NCBI GenBank assembly: GCA_003719395.1
Contig: RHMC01000011.1
Location: forward strand, 1 to 64,000
Source of the DNA: Streptomyces altiplanensis
Lineage (GTDB): Bacteria; Actinomycetota; Actinomycetes; Streptomycetales; Streptomycetaceae
Length of the DNA: 64,000 bases
Direction: 5' to 3'
Under the pieces are notes generated by a model, which was given only the letters and a program-made list of their open reading frames with translations, did no database searches and was not told the DNA's origin. The first letter of the stretch is position 1. Each line of letters opens with the position of its first letter. A program made the translations under genes and the position numbers. Below are positions 16,696 to 26,600 of the stretch, one piece after another.

Positions 16696-17457
16696 GGAGA
16701 TGTAGTCCTCCGTGGCCTGGACGGACGGGTTGGAGAAGATCCGCTCGGTGTCGTCGATCTCGATGAGCTTGCCGGGCTGGCCGATCGCCGCGAGGTTGAA
16801 GAACGCCGTGCGGTCCGAGACGCGCGCCGCCTGCTGCATGTTGTGCGTCACGATGACGATCGTGAAGCGCTCCTTCAGCTCGCCGATCAGGTCCTCGATG
16901 GCGAGGGTCGAGATCGGGTCCAGGGCCGAGCACGGCTCGTCCATCAGGAGCACCTGCGGCTCGACCGCGATCGCGCGGGCGATGCACAGACGCTGCTGCT
17001 GGCCGCCGGAGAGGCCGGAGCCGGGCTTGTTCAGACGGTCCTTGACCTCGTTCCAGAGGTTGGCGCCGCGCAGGGACTTCTCGACGACCTCGGTGAGCCT
17101 GCTCTTCTTGTACGAGCCGTTGAGGCGCAGGCCCGCCGCCACGTTGTCGAAGATCGACATGGTGGGGAAGGGGTTCGGGCGCTGGAAGACCATGCCGACC
17201 GTGCGGCGTACGGCGACCGGGTCGACGTCCTTGGCGTACAGGTTCTCGTCGTCGAGGAGGACCTTGCCCTCGACGCGGCCGCCGGGGGTGACCTCGTGCA
17301 TCCGGTTGAGGGTGCGCAGGAAGGTGGACTTGCCGCAGCCGGAGGGGCCGATGAAGGCGGTCACGGAGCGGGGCTCGACGGTCATCGAGATGTCGTCGAT
17401 CGCCTTGTGGTTGCCGTAGTAGGCCGACAGGCCGCTGATGTCGATTCGCTTGGCCAT
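16681..17457 (-). CDS. pstB: Phosphate ABC transporter ATP-binding protein PstB
   Basis: 258 residues starting at ATG 17457 ([15 protein letters not shown]). Walker A is GPSGCGKST, the Q-loop is in [11 protein letters not shown], the signature is [14 protein letters not shown], Walker B is [12 protein letters not shown] and the switch His is in [12 protein letters not shown]. The residues and length are typical of PstB, including the [17 protein letters not shown] segment characteristic of the subfamily. It powers high-affinity phosphate import through PstCA. It is the last gene of pstSCAB, 50 bases after pstA, and its 3' end is duplicated in tandem. The frame is intact. Confidence 0.97.
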   Translation of the reverse strand: MAKRIDISGLSAYYGNHKAIDDISMTVEPRSVTAFIGPSGCGKSTFLRTLNRMHEVTPGGRVEGKVLLDDENLYAKDVDPVAVRRTVGMVFQRPNPFPTMSIFDNVAAGLRLNGSYKKSRLTEVVEKSLRGANLWNEVKDRLNKPGSGLSGGQQQRLCIARAIAVEPQVLLMDEPCSALDPISTLAIEDLIGELKERFTIVIVTHNMQQAARVSDRTAFFNLAAIGQPGKLIEIDDTERIFSNPSVQATEDYISGRFG

Positions 17458-17507
17458 TTGGATCACTGCTTTCTGCGTGCCACGCGGCGGTAGCCGCACA
17501 TTGGTAC

Positions 17508-18586
17508 TTAGCGGCCGGTGCTCGGGGCCTTCCAGCGGGCGATGCCGCGGGCCACCAGGTTGAGGATCATGACGAAGGCGATCAGGACGAGCGCTGCGCC
17601 CCAGGCCCGGTCGATCGACGCTTCGGTGCCGACGACGTACTGCTCGTACACGTACAGCGGAAGCGAGGACTGGGCGCCTTCGAAGGGGTTCGGGTTGATC
17701 AGCTTCGTACCGAAGACGAGCAGCAGAACCGGGGCGGTCTCACCCGTGATGCGGGCCACCGCGAGCATCACGCCCGTGGTGATTCCGCCGATCGCGGTCG
17801 GCAGCACCACCTTGAGGATGGTCCGCCACTTGGGGACGCCGAGGGCGAGGGACGCCTCACGGAGCTCGTTCGGGACGAGCTTGAGCATCTCCTCGGTGGA
17901 GCGGACGACCACCGGCATCATCAGGATCGCGAGGGCCAGCGCGCCGGCGAATCCGGAGGGCCCGAAGCCCAGCATCAGGTTCCAGGTGGCGAGGATGAAC
18001 AGACCCGCGACGATCGAGGGGATGCCCGTCATGACGTCGACGAAGAAGGTGACGGTCTTCGCCAGCCTTCCGCGCCCGTACTCGACAAGGTAGACCGCGG
18101 TGAGCAGACCGACCGGAGCGGCGATCAGGGTCGCGATGCCGACCTGCTCCAGGGTGCCGAGCAGGGCGTGGTAGATGCCGCCGCCCTCGTCGGTGTCGAG
18201 CAGGCCGCTCATCGAGTGGGTGAGGAAGTACCCGTCGATGACCTTGATGCCCTTGGTGATCGTCACCCAGGCCAGGGAGAGCAGCGGGACGAGGGCGAGG
18301 ATGAAGCAGACCCAGACGACGCTGGTCGCCACACGGTCCTTGCCCTGCCGGCTGCCCTCCACCTTGGTGGTGATCGCGAAGGTGGCCAGTACGAAGAACA
18401 GGGCGGCGAGCATGCCCCACTGCACACGGCTGTGCCAGCCGGCGACGAGGCCGAGGCCGATGCCGGCCGCGACGGACCCGGCGGCGATGGCGGCGGGGCC
18501 CAGCGGGGGAGGCGGGCGTGGGCGAGCGACGCGTGGGGCGCGGGGGAGACCGGGCGCTTGTCCATGGTCGGGCTTGTCAGGCTCAT
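17508..18586 (-). CDS. pstA: Phosphate ABC transporter permease PstA (frameshifted)
   Basis: About 359 residues. The start ATG 18586 overlaps the pstC stop (ATGA), reading [15 protein letters not shown]. The BPD-type permease domain has helices including [18 protein letters not shown] and the EAA-loop region [20 protein letters not shown], which contacts PstB. Near 18499 the frame breaks in RLPRWAP: one C appears missing from a C run. Restoring it gives a first membrane helix [19 protein letters not shown] joined to the long intact frame [11 protein letters not shown]. The break in such a central gene supports sequence error. It forms the channel with PstC. Confidence 0.93.
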
Positions 18587-19584
18587 GCGTTGGCCCCCGA
18601 GTACTCCTTGCGGCGGCCGATGATCCAGCGGGCCGCGCCGTTGACCAGCAGCGTGATGACGAAGAGAACGAGACCGGAGGCGATCAGGGCGTCACGGCCG
18701 AACTCGTCCGCCTCGTTGAACTTCGCGGCGATGTTCTGCGCGAAGGTGCCGCCGCCCGGGTCGAGCAGCCGGCCGGAGATGATGAAGCTCGGGGAGAGCA
18801 CGACGGCGACGGCCATCGTCTCGCCGAGGGCACGGCCCAGGCCCAGCATCGAGGCGCTGATGATGCCGGAGCGGCCGAAGGGGAGGACGGACATCCGCAT
18901 GACTTCCCAGCGCGTGGCACCGAGAGCCAGAGCGGCCTCCTCGTGCATCTTCGGCGACTGGAGGAAGACCTCCCGGGTGACGTTGGTGACGATCGGCAGG
19001 ATCATGATCGCCAGCAGGATGCCGACCGTGAAGAGGTTGCGGGCGGGGCCGTCGCTCGTCTTGTCGAAGATGTAGGTCCAGCCGAGGTACTGGTCGAGCC
19101 ACTGGTTGAGGCCGTCCAGGTGCGGGACCAGGAAGACGGCCCCCCAGAGGCCGTAGATGATGCTCGGCACCGCTGCCAGCAGGTCGACCACGTACGCGAG
19201 CGGTGTGGCCAGCCTGCGCGGGGCGTAGTGCGAGATGAACAGCGCGATGCCGATGGCGACCGGCACGGCGACGGCCATGGCGATGATCGAGCTGACGATC
19301 GTGCCGAAGAGGAGGACGGCGATGCCGAACACCGGCGGGTCGCCCGCCGGGTTCCACTCGGAGCTGGTGAGGAAGTTGGCTTCGTCCTTCGAGACGGCGA
19401 GACCGGTGCGGTAGGTGAGGAAGGCCGCGATGGCGGCCATGATCACCAGGAGCGCGATTCCCGAGCCGCGGGACAGACCGATGAAGACGCGGTCACCGGC
19501 GTGGCTGCTGCCTTTGGAGGCCAGCGTGGTGCCGGGTCCGGGCGGAGGTGGAGGGGACGAGGTGGTTTCTGTTGTTATATCCAT
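18583..19584 (-). CDS. pstC: Phosphate ABC transporter permease PstC
   Basis: 333 residues, ATG 19584 with a GGAG site nine bases upstream. An unusually Pro/Gly-rich N-terminal tail (SSPPPPPGPGTT) precedes six to seven membrane helices. Conserved permease landmarks are FGTIVSSIIAMAVAVPVAIG, VVDLLAAVPSIIYGLWG and the EAA loop EEAALALGATRWEVMRMSVL. It pairs with PstA to form the phosphate channel. A hairpin between pstS and pstC probably lowers its expression relative to the binding protein. The frame is intact. Confidence 0.96.
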   Translation of the reverse strand: MDITTETTSSPPPPPGPGTTLASKGSSHAGDRVFIGLSRGSGIALLVIMAAIAAFLTYRTGLAVSKDEANFLTSSEWNPAGDPPVFGIAVLLFGTIVSSIIAMAVAVPVAIGIALFISHYAPRRLATPLAYVVDLLAAVPSIIYGLWGAVFLVPHLDGLNQWLDQYLGWTYIFDKTSDGPARNLFTVGILLAIMILPIVTNVTREVFLQSPKMHEEAALALGATRWEVMRMSVLPFGRSGIISASMLGLGRALGETMAVAVVLSPSFIISGRLLDPGGGTFAQNIAAKFNEADEFGRDALIASGLVLFVITLLVNGAARWIIGRRKEYSGANA

Positions 19585-19639
19585 CGGTTTTCTCCGGTCT
19601 GCGGAGCCGGCGAGGGCTCCTGGCGGCGGTGCACCGGAA

Positions 19640-19676
19640 GGCGTGGCCGGCCCCGGGCGGCGGGGCCGGCCACGCC
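19640..19676 (-). terminator. Intercistronic hairpin between pstS and pstC
   Basis: A 15-base perfect stem GGCGTGGCCGGCCCC / GGGGCCGGCCACGCC with a seven-base loop starts six bases after the pstS stop. No U-tract follows, so it is more likely an attenuator or an RNA-stabilising element than a full terminator. It would allow much more PstS than PstCAB. Confidence 0.75.
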
Positions 19677-19681
19677 CGGGG

Positions 19682-20815
19682 TCAGGAGAGGGTGGGGATG
19701 GTCTCGCGGACCTTGGCCGCGATCTCGGCCGGGATCGGCGCGTAGCCGGCGTCGGCCAGGACCTTCTGGCCGTCCTCGCTGGCGGCGTAGTTCAGGAACG
19801 CCTTCAGGGTGGACAGGGTCTCGGCCTTGTTGCCCTTGTCACAGGCGATCTCGTACGTCACCAGGACGATCGGGTAGGCACCCTCGGCCTTGGTGGCGTA
19901 GTCCAGCGACAGGGCGAGGTCCTTGCCCTGTCCCTCGACCTTCGCGGCGGCGATGGCCTTGGAGGCGTTGTCCGTGGTGGCCTCGACCGGGGCGGAGGCG
20001 CCGGTGTCGATCTTGACGGTGTTCAGCTTGTTGGCGGTCGCGTAGGACAGCTCGAAGTAGCCGATCGCGCCGTTGGTGTCCTTGACGTTGGAGACGACGC
20101 CGGAGGAGCCGTTGGCGGCCTGGCCACCCTTGGCGGGCCACGACTTCGACTTCGGGTCGTACGTCCAGTCCTTCTCGGCGGCCGTGCTCAGGTACTTGCC
20201 CAGGTTCTGGGTCGTACCGGACTCGTCCGAGCGGTGGAAGGCCTGGATCGTGCTGGACGGGAGCTTGGCGTCCGGGTTGAGCTTCGCGATCGCCGGGTCG
20301 TTCCACTTGGTGATCTTGTTGTCGAAGATCTTCGCGAGCGTCTTGGCGTCGAGGACGAGGTCGTCGACACCCTCCAGGTTGTAGCCGATGGCGACCGGGC
20401 CGCCGACCATCGGCAGGTTGATGCCCTGGCCGCTCTTGCAGATCTTCTTCGACTCGGCGACCTCCTCGGGCTTGAGCGCCGAGTCGGAACCGGCGAAGGC
20501 GACCTGGCCCTGGTTGAACTTGGTGATGCCGCCACCGGAGCCGATGGCCTGGTAGTTGATCTCTACGCCTTCGCAGGCGGCCTGGAAGTTCTTGACCCAG
20601 AGGTCCATGGCGTTCTTCTGGGCGGTCGAACCGGCCGCGAGGAGCTGGCCCTTGGCGTCGTCGCACTTGATGTTGCTGGCGGCCTTGGTCTCGCCGGCAC
20701 CACCGGTGGAACCGCTGTTGTCGTCCGAGCCGCACGCCGTGAGGACCAGGGCGCCGGAGACGGCAAGGGCGCCGAGCGCGGTGGCGCGAAGCCGGTTCTT
20801 GCGCTGAAGCTTCAC
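19682..20815 (-). CDS. pstS: Phosphate-binding lipoprotein PstS
   Basis: 377 residues, GTG start at 20815. A lipoprotein signal with lipobox LVLTAC (Cys28) and a Gly/Ser-rich linker precede the PstS fold. Phosphate-contacting loops are visible: LLAAGSTAQKNAM, GSGGGITKFNQGQVAFAGSD and FHRSDESGTTQNLGKYL. The mature protein captures phosphate outside the membrane for PstCAB. It is first in the operon, 144 bases downstream of a PHO box and -10 region, and should be the main phosphate-starvation product of the cluster. The frame is intact. Confidence 0.97.
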   Translation of the reverse strand: MKLQRKNRLRATALGALAVSGALVLTACGSDDNSGSTGGAGETKAASNIKCDDAKGQLLAAGSTAQKNAMDLWVKNFQAACEGVEINYQAIGSGGGITKFNQGQVAFAGSDSALKPEEVAESKKICKSGQGINLPMVGGPVAIGYNLEGVDDLVLDAKTLAKIFDNKITKWNDPAIAKLNPDAKLPSSTIQAFHRSDESGTTQNLGKYLSTAAEKDWTYDPKSKSWPAKGGQAANGSSGVVSNVKDTNGAIGYFELSYATANKLNTVKIDTGASAPVEATTDNASKAIAAAKVEGQGKDLALSLDYATKAEGAYPIVLVTYEIACDKGNKAETLSTLKAFLNYAASEDGQKVLADAGYAPIPAEIAAKVRETIPTLS

Positions 20816-20943
20816 TGTTCGGGTGTTCCTTCCAGGAGCCGCCGGGCCTGTGTGGTGGCGGCGTGCGAAGAGGTAGGTGTTCTCGGGTCCCAGCTACCCA
20901 GTGGGGCGGCGTCCTGCGACGCGCCTCGCACCGCGTACGTCCG

Positions 20944-20998
20944 AAATTAGGCAGAACAGGTGAAGCCGCCGACGGGGGAGGGTGAACGGGAGGTGAAC
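20944..20998 (-). promoter_or_regulatory. PHO box and promoter of pstSCAB
   Basis: Read on the minus strand, two perfect PhoP units GTTCACC lie 11 bases apart (20992-20998 and 20981-20987). A poorer unit follows at 20970 and a near match GCTTCACC at 20959, all in 11-base phase, so four direct-repeat units are present. A TAATTT hexamer at about 20944-20949 is a candidate -10. This is the PhoR-PhoP operator arrangement known from Streptomyces pstS. The rest of the 391-base gap between pstS and the Nudix gene holds nothing else I can name. Confidence 0.85.
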
Positions 20999-21206
20999 CG
21001 TGCCGAACGGTGTGGTGTGCGGGGGCGCCTCGCGGCGGAAGAGGGGTGGAGCGGGGTGCGGGCCGACGGCCCGGGGTCCTCCCCCTGCGGGTGATGACTG
21101 AAATGCGGGGTTGTACTCCGCTACGCGGTGTTTGCCGCCGGTCCTTCGGCTCGTTTGATCCCACCGTTTTGGCCACTGTTCGCCGGACACCGGACGGACC
21201 AAGGGA

Positions 21207-21697
21207 TCAATCGACGGGTCTCCGCTCTTCCCGGCCCGCGCGCAGGACACGGAGAAGGGCGGCGACCAGATCCCTGTCCCTGTCCTGCGTCAGCTGCCTT
21301 TGCGCCGCACCGGGACGCAGCCACAGCACGCGGTCCACCTCGTCGCTCGGCTCGAACGAGCCGCCGGTGGCCTCCGCCGCCCAGTAACGGACCACCTTGG
21401 GGCGGCCGCCGACCGTATAGCGGGCCGTGGGCAGTTCCGGTCCCAGGGCGCAGGTCATGCCGGTCTCTTCCCGCACTTCGCGGACCGCCGCGTCCCTGGC
21501 GTCCTCCCGGGACCTGAGCTTGCCCTTGGGGTGCGACCAGTCGTCGTACTTGGGCCGGTGCACGAGGCAGACCTCCCACGGTGCCTCCCCCGCGCGAACG
21601 GATCCGGGAGCCCGGGGAACGCCGTCGGGCGGCGACCGGCGCCACAGCACGCAGCCCGCGGCGAGCACGGGGTCCGGGGCGCGGCCGTGCCGGTCAT
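21207..21697 (-). CDS. Nudix hydrolase (frameshifted at the start)
   Basis: About 163 residues. The Nudix box GX5EX7REUXEEXGU is complete, beginning at GKLRSRED and ending in REVREETGM, and is preceded by VHRPKYDDWSHPKG, typical of MutT-like enzymes that hydrolyse nucleoside or inositol polyphosphates. The likely start ATG 21697 overlaps the upstream CHAD stop (ATGA). One C seems to be missing near 21680, which joins MTGTAAP to DPVLAAGCVLWRR. If there is no error, a GTG at 21668 would give a 153-residue protein. Its place behind the CHAD and ppk genes suggests a role in polyphosphate or pyrophosphate metabolism. The C-terminus ends in REERRPVD. Confidence 0.88.
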
Positions 21698-22842
21698 GGC
21701 GCTGTCGCCGCCGTCCGCTGCCACACCTGCTGGAAGGCGAAGCGGGCCGCCTCGACCTCGTGGCGCTGGTCGGCGTGGAGGACACCCAGGGCGTACGCCG
21801 TCGCCGGGGCGATGCGCGGGGTGCGGGCCGCCGACGCCGCCGCGCCGGCCGCCTCCGCCGCGTCCCGGTGGCGGTCGAGCGCCTGCACGGCGAGCACGTG
21901 CCGGCGGGGGCGGTGGGGACCGCGAAGGTCTCCTGCGCGTAGTGGTGCAGGCGCAGGAGGAGCCGTACCTGGTGCCAGGGGGCGTCCTGCGCCTCGCTCG
22001 TGGGCGTGGCGGCCAGGCCGTGGACGAGCGCCTCCGCGTTGTACGGGTGCGCGGCGCGCCCCAGCGGAAGTGCGGCCACCGCCTCCTTGAGCCGCTGCTC
22101 GGCGCCCACCGCGAGCGGTGCGTGCACCTCGGCGGCGGGCGCGGCGGCGGCGGGGCCGAGCGGAACGTCCGAGGCCAGTAAAGCCACGGCGTCGGCGACC
22201 GCGTGGAACCGCGAGGAGCCCAGCGCCTGCAGCGCGGCCGAGTGCGCCCGCGTCCTGGCCAGTGTCAGCTGCCGCTCCAGCAGCGCGCCGGCCCGTGCGG
22301 CGCCCACGGTCAGCGTCCCGGCCGGCTGCGCCCGCGACGCCGTGCTCGCGCGGTCCCCCGGCGCCGCGGAGGTCCCGCCGCCCGCGCCCGAGAGCCGGTT
22401 CAGCGCCTCCAGCAGCCGGTTCAGGCGCCCCGCGTAGGCGTGCTCGCGGGCCAGAGTGCCCGAGAGCCAGGCCAGCTCGCCGCGCAGGGTGTCCGCCCAC
22501 CCCGTGTCGGTCAGGGGCCGGAACGTGTGCAGCGTCCCGCTGATCCGGCGCGCCGCGCCGCGCAGCGCGCGGGTCGCCTCGGCCGCGTCCGCCGCCCCCT
22601 GCGGATCCTGGCCGCTCTCGCGGTGCAGGGCGCAGGGAGCGCAGGAAGTCCGAGGCCCGGGAGTGGAGGTACGGGGCCAGGAGATCACGGGCCAGGAGGT
22701 CACCGGCCTGGAGTTCCTGTGCGCGCAGCCGGCTGGACAGGTCCTCGGGGGGCAGCGCCTCGCCCCCCGCCGCCGGAAGGACGGGGCCGGTGTCCGGCCG
22801 GGGACGGGTTCGGGGTCGGGATGCGGTGTCACGGTGTTGCAC
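21694..22842 (-). CDS. CHAD-domain protein (two frameshifts)
   Basis: About 382 residues with an all-helical CHAD domain, which binds polyphosphate granules through conserved His, Arg and Lys residues. Recognisable segments are [39 protein letters not shown] and, at the end, [20 protein letters not shown]. The sequence changes frame twice: near 22630 one extra C after FLRSLR, and near 21903 one missing G (restoring [15 protein letters not shown]). Net length is unchanged. The GTG start at 22842 overlaps the end of ppk by 14 bases, and the stop overlaps the Nudix start. This tight packing makes ppk-CHAD-Nudix a single operon devoted to polyphosphate. Confidence 0.88.
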   Translation of the reverse strand: MQHRDTASRPRTRPRPDTGPVLPAAGGEALPPEDLSSRLRAQELQAGDLLARDLLAPYLHSRASDFLRSLRPAPRERPGSAGGGGRGRGDPRAARRGAPDQRDAAHVPAPDRHGVGGHPARRAGLALGHSGPRARLRGAPEPAAGGAEPALGRGRRDLRGAGGPREHGVAGAAGRDADRGRRTGRRAAGAAADTGQDAGALGRAAGAGLLAVPRGRRRRGFTGLGRSARPRRRRARRRGARTARGGRRAAAQGGGGRTSAGARRAPVQRGGARPRPGRHAHERGAGRPLAPGTAPPAPAPLRAGDLRGPHRPRRHVLAVQALDRHRDAAEAAGAAASAARTPRIAPATAYALGVLHADQRHEVEAARFAFQQVWQRTAATAP

Positions 22843-25060
22843 GCCGGCGCCTCCGGGCCTCTATGAGCATTTCCTGTACGTGCCGCAGCGGCTGTCCCTC
22901 GGCGTCCGTCGCGTGCCGCGTCCAGTTGCCGTCGGGGCCGAGGTGCCAGGAGGACGTGGTGTCGGACATGCCGGTCTCCAGCAGCCGGCTCAGGGTCGCG
23001 CGGTGGGCCGGGTCGGTGACCCGGACCAGTGCCTCGATGCGGCGGTCGAGGTTGCGGTGCATCATGTCGGCGCTGCCGAACCAGACTTCGGGCTCGCCGC
23101 CGTTGCCGAAGGCGAAGATCCGTGAGTGTTCGAGGAAGCGGCCGAGTATGGACCGGACCCGGATGTTCTCCGAGAGGCCGGCGACCCCGGGGCGTATCGC
23201 GCAGATCCCGCGTACCCAGATGTCGACCGGAACGCCCGCCTTCGCAGCCCGGTAGCAGGCGTCGATGATCGCCTCGTCGACCATCGAGTTGACCTTGAAC
23301 CGCACGTACGCGGGGCGGCCCGCCTGGTGGTGCGCGACCTCTTTGTTGATACGGGCGACCAGGCCGTCCCGCAGCGACTTGGGCGCGACGAGCAGCCGGC
23401 GGTACGTCTCGCGGCGCGAGTAGCCGGAGAGCCGGTTGAAGAGGTCGGAGAGGTCCGCGCCGACCTGCGGGTCGGCGGTGAGCAGGCCCAGGTCCTCGTA
23501 GAGGCGGGCCGTCTTGGGGTGGTAGTTGCCCGTACCGACGTGCGAGTAGCGGCGCAGGGTCTCGCCCTCCTGCCGGACCACCAGGGAGAGCTTGCAGTGG
23601 GTCTTGAGGCCGACGAACCCGTACACGACGTGGCAGCCGGACTCCTCCAGCTTGCGCGCCCACTTGATGTTGGCCTGCTCGTCGAAGCGGGCCTTGATCT
23701 CGACGAGGACCAGGACCTGCTTGCCGGACTCGGCGGCGTCGATCAGGGCGTCCACTATCGGCGAGTCGCCCGACGTCCGGTACAGCGTCTGCTTGATCGC
23801 CAGCACGTCCGGGTCGGCCGCCGCCTGCTCCAGGAAGGCCTGCACGGAGGTGGAGAAGGAGTCGTACGGGTGGTGCAGGAGGACGTCGCGCTCGCGCAGC
23901 GCGGCGAACACGTCCGGCGCGGACGCCGACTCGACCTCGGCGAGGTCGCGGTGCGTGCCCGCGATGTACTTCGGGAACTTCAGCTCCGGCCGGTCCAGCG
24001 CCGCGATCCCGAACAGGCCGGTCAGGTCCAGCGGCCCGGGCAGCGGGTACACCTCGGCGTCCGACATCTTCAGCTCGCGCACGAGCAGGTCGAGGACGTA
24101 CGGGTCGATGGACTCCTCGACCTCGAGCCGCACCGGCGGGCCGAAGCGGCGCCGCATGAGCTCCTTCTCCAGGGCCTGGAGGAGGTTCTCGGTGTCGTCC
24201 TCCTCGACTTCCAGGTCCTCGTTCCTGGTCACCCGGAACATGTGGTGCGCGAGCACCTCCATCCCCGGGAAGAGCTCTTCGAGGTGCGCGGCGATGACGT
24301 CTTCAAGAGGTACGTACCGCTGCGGCGACGCCTCCAGGAAGCGGGACAGCAGCGGCGGGACCTTGACGCGCGCGAAGTGGCGGTGGCCGCTGACCGGGTT
24401 GCGCACGACGACCGCGAGGTTGAGGGAGAGCCCCGAGATGTACGGGAAGGGGTGCGCGGGGTCCACCGCGAGTGGGGTCAGGACCGGGAAGATCTGCTGT
24501 CGGAAGAGCGTGAACAGGCGCGCCTGCTCCTTCTCGGTCAGGTCGGGCCAGCGGATGAGGTGCACGCCCTCGTCGGCGAGGGCGGGGCAGATGTCCTGCT
24601 GGAAGCAGGCGGCGTGCCGGGCCATGAGCTCGCGCGAGCGGGTCCAGATCAGCTCCAGGACCTCGCGGGGCTGGAGGCCGGACGCGGACCGGGTGGCGAC
24701 ACCGGTCGCGATGCGGCGCTTCAGGCCGGCGACGCGGACCATGAAGAACTCGTCCAGGTTCGACGCGAAGATGGCGAGGAAGTTCGCTCGTTCGAGGAGC
24801 GGGGTGGCCGGGTCCTCGGCGAGTTCGAGCACCCGCTCGTTGAACGCCAGCCAGCTGCGCTCCCGGTCGAGGAAACGGCCCTGCGGCAGCTCGATGTCCG
24901 CCTCGGCGTCCTCCACGTACGCATCCGGATCCGCGTCGATGTCGGGGTCCAGGTTGGTCACCGGCGATCCGGCCAGGGTGTGCGGGCGGTGCGCGGCGAT
25001 GGCACCGACGGACGGCTGAGCATGCTGGACAGGGACATCGGCGCTCGGCTGCTGGCTCAT
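22829..25060 (-). CDS. ppk: Polyphosphate kinase Ppk1
   Basis: 743 residues, ATG 25060 ([10 protein letters not shown]). All PPK1 domains are present: the N-terminal helical domain beginning [20 protein letters not shown], the head domain, and two C-terminal catalytic domains with [20 protein letters not shown] and the autophosphorylated His in [20 protein letters not shown]. The second active-site His region is [16 protein letters not shown]. The enzyme polymerises the gamma phosphate of ATP and reverses this under low ATP; in Streptomyces it also restrains antibiotic production. I see no convincing PHO box in the ~230 bases upstream. The N-terminal ~35 residues are an acidic, variable extension. 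The frame is intact. Confidence 0.97.
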   Translation of the reverse strand: MSQQPSADVPVQHAQPSVGAIAAHRPHTLAGSPVTNLDPDIDADPDAYVEDAEADIELPQGRFLDRERSWLAFNERVLELAEDPATPLLERANFLAIFASNLDEFFMVRVAGLKRRIATGVATRSASGLQPREVLELIWTRSRELMARHAACFQQDICPALADEGVHLIRWPDLTEKEQARLFTLFRQQIFPVLTPLAVDPAHPFPYISGLSLNLAVVVRNPVSGHRHFARVKVPPLLSRFLEASPQRYVPLEDVIAAHLEELFPGMEVLAHHMFRVTRNEDLEVEEDDTENLLQALEKELMRRRFGPPVRLEVEESIDPYVLDLLVRELKMSDAEVYPLPGPLDLTGLFGIAALDRPELKFPKYIAGTHRDLAEVESASAPDVFAALRERDVLLHHPYDSFSTSVQAFLEQAAADPDVLAIKQTLYRTSGDSPIVDALIDAAESGKQVLVLVEIKARFDEQANIKWARKLEESGCHVVYGFVGLKTHCKLSLVVRQEGETLRRYSHVGTGNYHPKTARLYEDLGLLTADPQVGADLSDLFNRLSGYSRRETYRRLLVAPKSLRDGLVARINKEVAHHQAGRPAYVRFKVNSMVDEAIIDACYRAAKAGVPVDIWVRGICAIRPGVAGLSENIRVRSILGRFLEHSRIFAFGNGGEPEVWFGSADMMHRNLDRRIEALVRVTDPAHRATLSRLLETGMSDTTSSWHLGPDGNWTRHATDAEGQPLRHVQEMLIEARRRRRATP

Positions 25061-25286
25061 GAACCCATTGTTCCGCGCGTGAGGGTCCCCGGCGCGCCGA
25101 AGAAGGGTGATGTGCGGGGGGTTCTCCCGTTCGGGGAGGGGGGTGGCACAGCGGGCTGCATTCCGAGAGGGTCGCAAGCGTGTCTGAATGTGCGGTAACG
25201 GAGACATGACATGCAGGATGCGACCACCGGGGTCCGGGATGCGTTTCCCCGGGCCCCGGTGCGTCCCGCCCGCCCCGCCCGTCCCG

Positions 25287-26590
25287 TCAGGCCGCGAGGC
25301 GGCGCAGTACCCGGAAGGCGGCGCAGGCGGCCCCGGCGGTGAGGGCCAGCACGATGCCGGTCTCGATCAGCTGGACGTACCAGAAGTGCGCGTACGGGTG
25401 GAAATCCACGTACCAGTTGGTGACCTCGAGGTCGGTGGGGCAGTACGCGCCCGGCATCCTGTCCGGGAGGCACTGGGGGAACACGAAGCGGTCACCGGCG
25501 GCGTTCTGCACCCCCATGTCCGTCATGAAGGCGTCCACGGGCATGTCCTGGCCCCTGAACTGCTCGCCGGGTCCGGTGATCGTACGCACCGGAAGCAGGC
25601 TCCACCGCAGGCTGCCCGTGCCCATCAGCACGGCGCCGGTGACCACCGCGGTGATCGACACGGCGAGAGCGTGCGGCGCACGAGCAGGCGAACGAGCGCG
25701 CCCACGGCGACACCGAGCAGGCAGTACGCGACGAGGGCCGGGCCGAGCGCCTCGTACACGCCGCGGTCGGACCAGGACAGGTTCGCCCGGCCCAGCAGGC
25801 CGGACGCGCCGAGCCGGAAGACGCCCACGAGGGCGAGCGCCCCGGCCACGGCGAGCGTCGCGGCGGTCGCGAGCTTGGACGCGAGCCAGCGCGCGGGGGA
25901 GATGGACTGGGTCCAGGCCAGGCGGTGCAGCCCCGCCTCCAGCTCGCGGGAGACGACCGGGCCGTCGGGGCGGATCAGGGCGGTGGTCCCGCGCCCGGTG
26001 GCGCGGGCCTCGACGACGGTGTGCGGGGCCAGGTCCTTTGCCGGGGCCAGTCCGGTCACCAGGGCGTGCGCGTCGACCAGGTCGTCGATCCCGCCGCCGA
26101 GCCGGATGCGGCCGCCGGAGACGAGCAGGAGATGGTCGCAGGCGTCCGTGAGTTCGCCGATGATGTGCGACGACATCACGACGGTGGTGCCGTGTTCGAC
26201 GGCCTCGGCGAGCAGCGTGCCCATCAACTGGTGCCGGGCAAGGGGGTCCAGGTCGGCCATCGGCTCGTCCAGGAGCATGAGCTCGGGCCGCTTGCCGAGC
26301 GCGAGGGCGAGCGCGACGCGGTGGCGCTGACCGCCGGAGAGCGTGCGGATCCGCGCTCCCGGGTCGAGTTCACCGCCTTGCACGACGCGGTCCGCGACGC
26401 GTGCGTCCCAGCGGCCCGGGTTGAGCTCGGCGCCCAGGCGCAGGGTGTCGGCGATGGTGAGCTGCGGGTGGAGCGGCTTCTCCTGCGCGACGTACGCGAT
26501 GCGGTCGCGGGCCGTCGCCGGGTCGGTGCCGAGCACGGTGAGCGAGCCCTCGACCGACGCCGCCCCCTTGCCCGTTAGCGCGTCGCGGGC
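25287..26590 (-). pseudogene. Relic of an ABC transporter ATPase-permease pair
   Basis: What remains is an ABC ATPase without its N-terminus, fused to the C-terminal half of a permease. The ATPase part begins at about VEGSLTVLGTDPATARDR and keeps the signature LSGGQRHRVALALALG, Walker B LMLLDEPMADLDP and the switch His in VVMSSHIIGELTD. Walker A and the start codon are absent. After VVEARATGRGTTALI it runs straight into permease sequence (HRLAWTQSISPARWLASKLA), so the end of the ATPase and the first half of the permease are deleted. The frame then shifts near 25680 before ending [19 protein letters not shown]. Related pairs are usually preceded by a GntR regulator, also missing here. Three separate losses make this a true relic rather than sequence error. 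Confidence 0.8.
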
Positions 26591-26600
26591 TACGACTGCG

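Noticed and set aside
14711..16987. Long minus-strand frame continuing upstream from csoR
   Set aside because: It runs antisense through the DUF47, pit and pstB genes. Only the last 122 residues are CsoR.
25061..25286. PHO box before ppk
   Set aside because: GTTCTCCCGTTC-like bases are present, but on the wrong strand and without 11-base direct repeats.
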